Below the pieces are notes generated by a model. That model saw only the letters and a list, made by a program, of their open reading frames with translations, was not told the DNA's origin and did no database searches. A stretch of 64,000 bases of DNA, taken from assembly GCA_902500775.1 (NCBI GenBank), contig CABVRZ010000011.1:42522-106521 (forward strand). Reading direction: 5' to 3'. A program made the position numbers and the translations under genes. Source of the stretch: an uncultured Nitrospira sp. (GTDB lineage Bacteria; Nitrospirota; Nitrospiria; Nitrospirales; Nitrospiraceae). Shown piece after piece: positions 51,032-58,509 of the stretch; position 1 is the stretch's first letter, and every line of letters starts with the position of its first letter.

Positions 51032-51066
51032 AAAACCCCATAGCGCTGACGCTATGGGGTTTTTTG
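51032..51066 (+). terminator. Intrinsic terminator of the oxidoreductase operon
   Basis: AACCCCATAGCG and CGCTATGGGGTT form a 12-bp stem around a short loop (CTGA region), followed by TTTTTT. A clean Rho-independent end of the five-gene operon. Confidence 0.95.
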
Positions 51067-51089
51067 TTGGTGGCTTGCAAGGTAGCTAT

Positions 51090-51359
51090 ATGGAACATGA
51101 AGATAACGTAATCAATGAGCTCCTGAGAGAGATCGCCGGACTGATCAATGAGTACCCTAGAGCTATTGAACGTCGAGCAGCAGTACTGGATGCCACAGGT
51201 AAAGACCCCGATCTTGTCGAAAAGCTCGTCAAGGCAGCTGACACCATGCGAGACAGTGGGAATCTCTACCTCACCTGGGCGAAACACTATGCTGCATTGG
51301 CAGAGGGCAATACAGATGCCTCCTCGGATGAAGACGAGACTGAGGACTTTGACGTTTAA
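51090..51359 (+). CDS. Small acidic helical protein, unknown function
   Basis: From the ATG at 51090 (AAGGTAGC upstream) the product is 89 aa: MEHEDNVINELLREIAGLIN, then a long helix and a strongly acidic C-terminus (DASSDEDETEDFDV). A longer frame starting at 51024 would run through the terminator stem and is unlikely. I recognise no family. It stands alone between the operon terminator and tRNA-Asn. Confidence 0.65.
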   Translation: MEHEDNVINELLREIAGLINEYPRAIERRAAVLDATGKDPDLVEKLVKAADTMRDSGNLYLTWAKHYAALAEGNTDASSDEDETEDFDV

Positions 51360-51421
51360 AAAATCTCCTATTCTGCAAAATGTTTTGCTAGAATACGCCT
51401 TTCATTGAATGACGTTTCTGT

Positions 51422-51497
51422 TCCCCGGTAGCTCAGTTGGTAGAGCAGCCGGCTGTTAACCGGCTGGTCGCAGGTTCGAGTCCTGCCCGGGGAGCCA
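51422..51497 (+). tRNA. tRNA-Asn (GUU)
   Basis: Acceptor TCCCCGG/CCGGGGA, D arm GCTCAGTTGGTAGAGC, anticodon loop CTGTTAA with GTT at 51455-51457, T arm GGTTCGAGTCC and encoded CCA (51495-51497). The 76-nt cloverleaf is complete. Confidence 0.97.
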
Positions 51498-51608
51498 ACG
51501 CTTCTCTTTTATTATAAACTGTCAGGCAAGTTGCCCCTCCACTCTTCAGAATAACGGCAGATCTTCCTGTTCTTCTTTCGCTTCACTGAAAGCCCATTAA
51601 ATGGGTAT

Positions 51609-52223
51609 TCATCGCGCTCTTACACCACTCTTCAGGACAATCTCGCAGATGTGATCAAGTCGCTCAATGTGCTCATACGCAGCCCAGGGATCCATGGCAA
51701 CGGCACAGACTCCGTGATTGGCCTGTCCCACAATGTCGAACTCGAGCGTCCCATCTTTCCTCACTCCCAAACACTCCGCCGTCGTATCAGCCAACTCACG
51801 CGAGAGTGCCGGAAGAGCAGGAACGGTACGTCCTACCCGCGTGTAACGGGAAATTTCTGGAAACTCTGCACTGATGCCTTGCAAGTCGATCCCGGCATAG
51901 ACGGCGGCCACCACATGCGTCGCATGGACATGCACCACAGTTCGTGTGCGCTTCGAGTCGCGCTGCAGATTCCAGTGCATCCAGAGTTCACCAGATGGTT
52001 TCTGTTGCTCATTGACCTTCGGTATCAGCAAACCGCTGACAGGATCCCTGACGATCTCCAATCGTAAAACATGCTCTGGATGCACAATCGTCTTGCGCCA
52101 ACCGGAGGGGGTAATATATAAGTATCGCCCCTCCCGCTTTTTCATACTGATGTTGCCGTCTCTCGTCGTAATCCATCCTCTCTCATAACAACGCCGCATG
52201 ACATCCCCGATAGCCGTCAGCAT
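51609..52223 (-). CDS. Class II aldolase/adducin-family protein
   Basis: The 204-aa protein starts MLTAIGDVMRRCYERGWITT, with the family core RDGNISMKKREGRYLYITPS, the first metal-binding pair in VVHVHATHVVAAVYAGIDLQ and the third His in VGQANHGVCAVAMDPWAAYE. These are Zn-dependent aldolases and epimerases such as fuculose-phosphate aldolase or MtnB. I chose the ATG at 52223, with GGGAGGGAG upstream. The substrate is not clear. Confidence 0.9.
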   Translation of the reverse strand: MLTAIGDVMRRCYERGWITTRDGNISMKKREGRYLYITPSGWRKTIVHPEHVLRLEIVRDPVSGLLIPKVNEQQKPSGELWMHWNLQRDSKRTRTVVHVHATHVVAAVYAGIDLQGISAEFPEISRYTRVGRTVPALPALSRELADTTAECLGVRKDGTLEFDIVGQANHGVCAVAMDPWAAYEHIERLDHICEIVLKSGVRAR

Positions 52224-52347
52224 ACTCCCTCCCTTAGAATAGTCACCTGAGCTCGCTACGTCGTACTTCGTGACACGTACATAGGATAACGCTAAGGCTA
52301 CCCGCGTCGCATCCACTTCAAGAAGCAAGCGTACCATACGTGATACA

Positions 52348-53355
52348 ATGATAAATCCCGCAATGATTGATCGTACCTCGTCCTTTCATCCTCCAATTCT
52401 TCTCAAAAACGCTCATCTCATGACCTTAATCCCCCGCTACCTGCCGCGAGAGACATCGCTCATAGCCTTACCACAGGAATCGCGACTCTTCTCCGTTGAA
52501 CCACATTCACAGCTTCAAGGATTTTGTCATTGGCAAAACAACCGCAAGGCCTTTCCCACCGTTGTATTGGTCCATGGCTTGGAGGGATCCAGCGAATCGC
52601 GATATATGCGGGGGATCGCAGCCAAAGCCTTTCGTTCCGGGTTCAACGTGATCCGGCTCAATCAACGGACCTGTGGGGGGACAGAGCATCTGTCTCCGAC
52701 CCTCTATAATAGCGGACTCAGTAGTGACTACCGCGCTATCCTGAAGGAACTCATTCACCACGATGGCCTTGATCGACTCTGGCTGGTCGGTTACTCCATG
52801 GGCGGAAACCTTGTGCTCAAAGCCGCCGGGGAGTTAGGACAGAGTGAACTAGCTCTGGCCGGGGTAGCTGCCGTATGCCCAAACATCAATCCGACCGTCT
52901 GCGCTCGTGCCCTGGAAGAACTGCGCAATTGGATTTATCACCGTCACTTCGTCACACAACTGAAAGAGCGCTTGCGACGAAAGGCTTCGTTATTCCCGGG
53001 GAAATGGGATCTCTCGCTCCTCGACAAGATCAGAACGATCAGCGAATTCGACGATGTGTATACCGCTCGTGACGGTGGCTACCTGGACGGCGCTGACTAT
53101 TACGACCGGGCTGGATCACGACATGTGCTCAAGCAGATCGCGGTACCGACGCTGATCATCACGGCGCAGGATGACCCCTTTATTCCCTACTCAATGTTTA
53201 CCGTACCGTCGATTCAGCAACACCCAAACATCCAAGTGGTCGCCCCTCGCTACGGAGGACATTGTGGTTTCTATCAAGGCAGACGCCCAAACGAAGATCC
53301 CTACTGGGCAGAAAACAGAATCGTGGACTTCTTACGTAGCATGCGACCAGACTAG
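52348..53355 (+). CDS. YheT-type alpha/beta hydrolase
   Basis: The 335-aa protein belongs to the UPF0017/YheT hydrolase family: FHPPILLKNAHLMTLIPRYL at the N-terminus (the YheT signature), VVLVHGLEGSSESRYMRGIA (oxyanion region), the nucleophile in WLVGYSMGGNLVLKAAGELG, Asp in LIITAQDDPFIPYSMF and His in PRYGGHCGFYQ. Family members are esterases with poorly known substrates. It faces pafA convergently. Confidence 0.93.
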   Translation: MINPAMIDRTSSFHPPILLKNAHLMTLIPRYLPRETSLIALPQESRLFSVEPHSQLQGFCHWQNNRKAFPTVVLVHGLEGSSESRYMRGIAAKAFRSGFNVIRLNQRTCGGTEHLSPTLYNSGLSSDYRAILKELIHHDGLDRLWLVGYSMGGNLVLKAAGELGQSELALAGVAAVCPNINPTVCARALEELRNWIYHRHFVTQLKERLRRKASLFPGKWDLSLLDKIRTISEFDDVYTARDGGYLDGADYYDRAGSRHVLKQIAVPTLIITAQDDPFIPYSMFTVPSIQQHPNIQVVAPRYGGHCGFYQGRRPNEDPYWAENRIVDFLRSMRPD

Positions 53356-53510
53356 TCCTAGACGGCATGGATCATACCTATTGATACAGCCCAACCCTCT
53401 CCAGACGCATCTTCCACATACGAAACAGCGATAGCCCACACGCAAATTTACCACTCCCCACCTCAAAAACCCCAGACAAAAACGGGCGCCAAGCATTGCA
53501 CAAGAACGAT

Positions 53511-54998
53511 TCAGACGATGATGGGTTCGAGGTGCGTTCGTACATCAGCAAGATATGTTTTAAACGGATCTGGCATGGGAAAAGGCGCTCGACCTCGAAC
53601 TTGGAAAATCGACCAATTGATGACATAGGCTGGGAATAGCCCATCAGGGTTCCCTTGTTGATCTGGATGCGTCGGAGTCCCCCCTCCCAAGAGATGCTTG
53701 ACCAGCGTGCTGCGCCCGTGGGCACGGGTATTCTTAGGAGCCTCATCCATCGCAATCCGAATCAGCGCATCCGTCGTCAAACGAGGAACTCTCCCTTCCT
53801 CCACGAGCCCATAGTAGAGTCCCTTCGCACGATTCAAGTTGTGATACTCTAAATCCAAACTCTTGAGCAGAGGATCGTTCCAATCCACCCCTTCCGCTTC
53901 TCTGAAACACTCCAGCAACCAGAGTTTTGATGCCCAATCCACACGGCCGACCAACTTCTCATAATCCCCACGTAAATCGCGAAGGACTGACGCCCATTGA
54001 GCAAGGACCCAATCAGTTTCCTCGTCCTGTCCCTGACAATGCCGCACAGCGCAATCAAGAAACTGTTCCTGAATATCAATCGCCGACATGGTTCGTTGGG
54101 ACCGAAGCCGAATGACCCAGTTCCGCTCTTGGTCCTGGGAGATTTCTTGTAGTGCCTCAACCGGTTCGTCGATCTCTAACTCCTGAGGCGCATACCCTTC
54201 CTCAATAAGCTGCAACACCAAGCCAGTCGTACCCAGCTTCAGGGCTGTCGCATATTCAGCCATATTGGAATCGCCCAAGAGTAAATGGATTCGTCGATAT
54301 TCATTGGGGTCAGCCAACGGCTCATCCCTCGTATTCACAATCGCCCGATTGTGCTGCACCCACTCAAAGAAATCATTGACGATATAGTCGCTCCGTTGGG
54401 AGATTTGAAACGGCAGGGTCGAATCACCTCGAACACCAACAGCCGTACGTGGGACAATCAGGCGGTCCATCTGGATCCAGGCATCCTGAGGGCCTGCCGC
54501 ACCGACACGCCCTGCTCCGGTAAAGATCTGCCTTGTTATAAGAAACGTCACAAGCGGCGCCAATCCGCGCCTCGAAAAGGGGAACCGGCGAGAGACGAGA
54601 TAATTTTCATGTGAGCCAAAGGTCGCATCCGTCTCATGATCAATGTTGTTTTTAATCAACGACACATGATCAGCAAAACCAAGATCTTCGATAGTCTGCT
54701 GTATCAAGAGGTCTCCGGCACGATCAGACGCCACAATGTCCGCCAGGGAGTGACATTCCGGCGAGGCATACTCCAAATGTCCCATATCCAGGTAGATCCG
54801 CCCGCCGTTGGTGAGAAATCCCCCGTTTCCAGGCGGCTCATCATGGCCCCGATGGTGCAGGTCGATCACCCCTCGACGCTGGACCTGGAACAGATGATCC
54901 CTCAGTTTATGGGCAACCCAGGCGGGGGAATGGTCCGGCCGGTCCTCATGGATCAAGAGTCCGTACTCGGTCTCCAAACCAAAAATACGATTCAACAT
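53511..54998 (-). CDS. pafA: Pup/UBact ligase PafA
   Basis: PafA joins the C-terminal Glu of the ubiquitin-like modifier to a substrate lysine using ATP. The 495-aa protein has RIFGLETEYGLLIHE with the metal-binding Glu (residues 9 and 11), the catalytic Asp at about 71 in RIYLDMGHLEYASPECHSL, NNIDHETDATFGSHENYLVS, ISQRSDYIVNDFFE and VNTRDEPLADPNEYRRIHLL. There is no extra loop in the N-terminal third, which separates it from Dop. It is the last gene of the proteasome operon, starting 4 bp after prcA ends. Confidence 0.93.
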   Translation of the reverse strand: MLNRIFGLETEYGLLIHEDRPDHSPAWVAHKLRDHLFQVQRRGVIDLHHRGHDEPPGNGGFLTNGGRIYLDMGHLEYASPECHSLADIVASDRAGDLLIQQTIEDLGFADHVSLIKNNIDHETDATFGSHENYLVSRRFPFSRRGLAPLVTFLITRQIFTGAGRVGAAGPQDAWIQMDRLIVPRTAVGVRGDSTLPFQISQRSDYIVNDFFEWVQHNRAIVNTRDEPLADPNEYRRIHLLLGDSNMAEYATALKLGTTGLVLQLIEEGYAPQELEIDEPVEALQEISQDQERNWVIRLRSQRTMSAIDIQEQFLDCAVRHCQGQDEETDWVLAQWASVLRDLRGDYEKLVGRVDWASKLWLLECFREAEGVDWNDPLLKSLDLEYHNLNRAKGLYYGLVEEGRVPRLTTDALIRIAMDEAPKNTRAHGRSTLVKHLLGGGTPTHPDQQGNPDGLFPAYVINWSIFQVRGRAPFPMPDPFKTYLADVRTHLEPIIV

Positions 54999-55002
54999 GT
55001 GC

Positions 55003-55812
55003 TTACGTGAGAGCCTCCCTCAGATCCTCGGGAAGCAAGGTCTCGAACTCACGAGACCCAAGCGTCCGGTATTTGGAAGTTCCCGCCATATGGCGATCAA
55101 GCAGTGCACATTCGAGTGCTTTTTCCGTCATGCATTGGCGCACATGGCCGAACAGGGTCTGAGAGTCCATCACTGACTGGTCGGAATTTCCCTTCGCATC
55201 ATCGTGATTCCCCTTGGTCTCATATGTCTGTCTCTGCGCTTGATCACCGACGGCCCAGGTGCGAATCGCAACATCCACCGCCTCTTTCAAGGACCGGCTC
55301 GACTGCTGTCGAAGATACTCCATCATCCGCTGCTCAACTGACGGCGTGGCCGCAAGGACCGCATACTGACTCTTCTCTTCGAACACTCCGTCGTAGTTGA
55401 TCGTGAGGAAGCCGTCTTTCCCAGATTTCTGACTCAGCTCAGCCAGCAGAATCTTCACGATGAATGGGGCTTTCAACACCTCTTCAAACGCCTGTTTGAC
55501 GACCGGCGCCATCCCGTACTTGACGAGGCGCCCCCCCGTGACATCGGACGCAGAGCGATTGAACCCTTCAACATGAGCCATCTCCAAGAGAGTGAAGCGC
55601 AGCCTCTCAAGATCGGCGGGATGGCCCATTCCACCGAAGGCAAGACGATCATAGATTTCATAGAGCTTGGGGGTGCCTTTACTCATCGTCATCAGGAGAA
55701 TACCCTGATCACATGTCACCCCGACAACCGGGCTTCCTTGTACAAATTGCCCATCAAGGTACTGCCGGCGATTCCCAACTGCTTCGACCCACCGATAGGG
55801 TTCTTCGTACAT
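55003..55812 (-). CDS. prcA: Proteasome alpha subunit
   Basis: The non-catalytic ring subunit of the 20S proteasome, 269 aa: MYEEPYRWVEAVGNRRQYLD, then GSPVVGVTCDQGILLMTMSK (the fold's first strands), YEIYDRLAFGGMGHPADLER and GFLTINYDGVFEEKSQYAVL. The N-terminal segment would form the gate. There is no active-site Thr, as expected for alpha. The C-terminal segment (about 225-269) is polar. It is 12 bp after prcB. Confidence 0.88.
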   Translation of the reverse strand: MYEEPYRWVEAVGNRRQYLDGQFVQGSPVVGVTCDQGILLMTMSKGTPKLYEIYDRLAFGGMGHPADLERLRFTLLEMAHVEGFNRSASDVTGGRLVKYGMAPVVKQAFEEVLKAPFIVKILLAELSQKSGKDGFLTINYDGVFEEKSQYAVLAATPSVEQRMMEYLRQQSSRSLKEAVDVAIRTWAVGDQAQRQTYETKGNHDDAKGNSDQSVMDSQTLFGHVRQCMTEKALECALLDRHMAGTSKYRTLGSREFETLLPEDLREALT

Positions 55813-55824
55813 AGCCTGGGGACC

Positions 55825-56592
55825 TTACCTGCCTTTCGATACGCTCGATTCAAACAACGAGCTGAGATGTGGATCTGTCATAGTCGTGACGCCATTGGAG
55901 GTAATTAGCTTCACAACCGGGTACAGTCCAACCTCTCGATTGACTCCACCGGTTGCGCTATCGAATTCGGCAGCGCTCGTGAGCAGTCGCAGCGCCTGAA
56001 TAGTGGCCTGCTCTTCCGGCATTGCACCGAGCGGCTGTTCTCCCCAGGTGTTTAGATAGTGGAGAATGCCACGAATGGTTGGAGACCCAGATCCGGACAC
56101 GGCATACTCAACTCCTTCAAATTCCGCACCAAGGATATCGTAGAAATAGATCTTTGCAGTCTCTTGCTCGGGATCGTATCCAGCAAAGATCGGCACGACA
56201 GCCCCTGTCCCCGCTAATGCTGCCGGAACATTTTCCTTCAGTAGCTTGGATAGCGCTCGGAGCTTGCCCTCAAAGCTGAGCTCCTGCAGTTGTGTGCGCC
56301 GATAGTACTTAAAGGAGTGTTCGAGAATGCGCGCCATCTCATACGCGGTTGCGGGAACCCCTGCGATAGCCATGACGCTATAGCGATCGATCTCCAAGAC
56401 CTTGTCCGTACGATCGTACATCACCATATTGCCGGCCGTTGCACGACGATCCCCGGCCACCAGCACCCCGTCGCGATATTTGAACGCGAGAATCGTCGTG
56501 GCCATGGTCAAGGTCTGCCCGACTCCGGCTTGTCCCGCAATTCCCAATACGTATCCTTGATCCTTCAGGAGCTGATACAAGTCACCCTGCAT
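55825..56592 (-). CDS. prcB: Proteasome beta subunit (catalytic)
   Basis: The threonine protease subunit, 255 aa, made as a proprotein. The propeptide is about 31 residues (MQGDLYQLLKDQGYVLGIAG...). Processing before Thr32 in MATTILAFKYRDGVLVAGDR would free the catalytic N-terminal Thr; Asp and the Lys in VLEIDRYSVMAIAGVPATAY follow. GSGSPTIRGILHYL and AAEFDSATGGVNREVGLYPV are family blocks. I chose the ATG at 56592, since the longer frame reads through a repeat in the spacer. The gap before it (56593-56694) holds dispersed repeats. Confidence 0.94.
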   Translation of the reverse strand: MQGDLYQLLKDQGYVLGIAGQAGVGQTLTMATTILAFKYRDGVLVAGDRRATAGNMVMYDRTDKVLEIDRYSVMAIAGVPATAYEMARILEHSFKYYRRTQLQELSFEGKLRALSKLLKENVPAALAGTGAVVPIFAGYDPEQETAKIYFYDILGAEFEGVEYAVSGSGSPTIRGILHYLNTWGEQPLGAMPEEQATIQALRLLTSAAEFDSATGGVNREVGLYPVVKLITSNGVTTMTDPHLSSLFESSVSKGR

Positions 56593-56600
56593 TCTTAACC

Positions 56601-56692
56601 TCGTTAAACGTGAGGCGTAAAATGTGAACCGTGTCTGGTCGATAGTCCAGGAACCATCTTCCACCCTTCACGCCGCACTTCTTACGTTTCAC
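56601..56692. repeat. Dispersed intergenic repeats in the ubact-prcB gap
   Basis: TCGTTAAACGTGAGGCGTAA (from 56601) matches the spacer at 32695 with few changes. An inverted unit, read on the other strand as GTGAAACGTAAGAAGTGCGG, ends at 56662. The two together make a loose hairpin. A related pair, GACGTGAACGGTGAAATG (58421) with CACCTTTCACTTCTCAC (58482), lies in the arc-dop gap. Confidence 0.65.
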
Positions 56693-56694
56693 AA

Positions 56695-56889
56695 TCACTC
56701 TCCTGTCCGTTGCCGATATCGCTCCGCCTGCTTTGGATCGACCCTCCGCATCCGTTTCAGAAGGCTATCCTTGTCAGGTGATCCGGTTTCTGGACGGCGT
56801 GGTCCCCCTCCTTCATCTAGAGGACTGGGGGATTTTGGCATGGGATCAGTTGGTCCTTCTCGTCGTTCCGGTATCAGGCTGTAGGTCAT
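56695..56889 (-). CDS. UBact-type ubiquitin-like protein modifier (Pup analogue)
   Basis: A 64-aa, disordered, proline-rich protein: MTYSLIPERREGPTDPMPKS, a Gly-Pro-rich middle, then SLLKRMRRVDPKQAERYRQR and the end TGE. The C-terminal Gly-Glu is the site to be ligated by PafA; since Glu is already encoded, no deamidation step is needed, unlike Pup ending in Gln. The sequence matches the published UBact description for Nitrospirae as I remember it. The start overlaps the dop stop (ATGA), which supports the chosen start. It tags proteins for the proteasome. Confidence 0.9.
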   Translation of the reverse strand: MTYSLIPERREGPTDPMPKSPSPLDEGGGPRRPETGSPDKDSLLKRMRRVDPKQAERYRQRTGE

Positions 56890-58412
56890 ATTTCCTTATC
56901 CTTTCTGGAAGTCCATGCGGTCAACGCATCGACCGGTGACTGAGCCTCCTTGAAGAGGCCGGCACATCGCATCACTTCTTGCGGATCGAAGAGATCGCAC
57001 ATATCGAGCGTACGAGATCGGAGCCCACCGTTAAACCGAACTTGCTCCCACTGAATCGACTGAATCTCCTCCGGAAATCGCTGCACGCAGAGGCCGCGTA
57101 ATCCACCACGTGTGTCAGCCGGACCGTTTCGGATCGCCTCTTCGATCATCTCAGCCGATGTCAGCCGCCAGGCTTTCCTTTCTGCTTCCAATCCCATGTA
57201 GAGGCCCATCTCAGGATCGATATTGTGATATTCCAGATCCAAACTGGCCAGCCACGGGTCGTCCCATTCAAGGCGTTCTTCCCGCAGAAACGTTTCGAGC
57301 AACCACTGTTTCGTCACCCAATCCAACTTGCCAACCAACTGTTGCCGATTATGCGTCAGCAACTGTAACGTCTCACCCCATTCCTTCAAGACCCAATCGG
57401 ATTCTCCGTCGCTCCCGGAGAACATTCTCGTTGCGGCTTCATAGTACTGTATTTGAATATCTACCGCGGCGATCGTGCGTCCATTGTGTCGCCTGACCAC
57501 TGTTTGAAGGTCCGAATCACGTGAGATCTGTTTGACCGCTGCCACTGGGTGCTCCAATTCCAAATCAGGTACGGACCCTCGTGCGATCAAATCGAGGACG
57601 AGCTGTGTCGTTCCCACCTTGAGTGCTGTCGCATACTCGCACATATTGGCGTCACCGATGATGAGATGGAGCCGACGATAGCGTTGGCGATCCGCATGAG
57701 GCTCGTCTCGAGTATTGAGAATCGGGCGATTATGCATCGTATCGACGCCCAGCTCCGTCTCCATAAAATCGGCGCGCTGAGAAATTTGGTACGGCCCTGG
57801 AACATACCGCGACTCTTGCGCTTCCGTCCCCACCTTTCCGGCACCAGCCACCACCTGCCGACTCACCAGAAACGGCACTAGACCGGCAACCAGAGCAGAA
57901 AATGGAACGGCCCGAGCGACGAGGTAGTTGTCGTGGCATCCGTAACTATGGCCGTGAAAATCTGTGTTGTTCTTATAGAGCCGAACAGGTGTGCCACCAA
58001 GCGCCTTGTTACGCCGCTGAGCGGCACGATGCATAATCCGTTCTCCCGCTCGATCATGTGCCACCAAATCGCGAAGCGTTCGACATTCAGGTGTGGAGTA
58101 TTCTGGATGCGTGTGATCGTTGTAGAATCGCGCACCGTTCGGCAAAACAAGATCGCTTTTCATCTCATGGAACGAGAAGGGGCGATGGGCATCACGCTGT
58201 GCAAACTCATCCTCCTCTCTATCCTGTTGTAAGCCTGAGACTCGAAACCCCCGTGCATCCTCATGAGGATCCTCACCAGCATAGTCCCAACGCCGTTCGA
58301 AGGACGCAGCCAGATGCGCCCGCACGAGTTCCATCGACTCAACAACCGGATCCATGTCCGGCACATCATCGCGGGTGATACCGTATTCAGTCTCGATGCC
58401 AAACAGACGCAT
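56886..58412 (-). CDS. dop: Dop, depupylase-type enzyme of the modifier system
   Basis: The 508-aa homologue of PafA. It shares MRLFGIETEYGITRDDVPDM, the catalytic Asp at about 99 in ARFYNDHTHPEYSTPECRTL, VRLYKNNTDFHGHSYGCHDN, and NTRDEPHADRQRYRRLHLII. Between about residues 38 and 80 it has the extra acidic Dop-loop. Dop cuts the modifier from substrates; with a Glu-ending modifier its deamidase role is redundant. It is 97 bp after arc and overlaps ubact. Confidence 0.93.
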   Translation of the reverse strand: MRLFGIETEYGITRDDVPDMDPVVESMELVRAHLAASFERRWDYAGEDPHEDARGFRVSGLQQDREEDEFAQRDAHRPFSFHEMKSDLVLPNGARFYNDHTHPEYSTPECRTLRDLVAHDRAGERIMHRAAQRRNKALGGTPVRLYKNNTDFHGHSYGCHDNYLVARAVPFSALVAGLVPFLVSRQVVAGAGKVGTEAQESRYVPGPYQISQRADFMETELGVDTMHNRPILNTRDEPHADRQRYRRLHLIIGDANMCEYATALKVGTTQLVLDLIARGSVPDLELEHPVAAVKQISRDSDLQTVVRRHNGRTIAAVDIQIQYYEAATRMFSGSDGESDWVLKEWGETLQLLTHNRQQLVGKLDWVTKQWLLETFLREERLEWDDPWLASLDLEYHNIDPEMGLYMGLEAERKAWRLTSAEMIEEAIRNGPADTRGGLRGLCVQRFPEEIQSIQWEQVRFNGGLRSRTLDMCDLFDPQEVMRCAGLFKEAQSPVDALTAWTSRKDKEI

Positions 58413-58509
58413 AATTGGTCAGACGTGAACGGTGAAATGTAACACGAAGTATCGCATGATTTGGGCAACCCTTTGGGTTTCCACCTTTCACTTCTCACTA
58501 TTCAGATCT

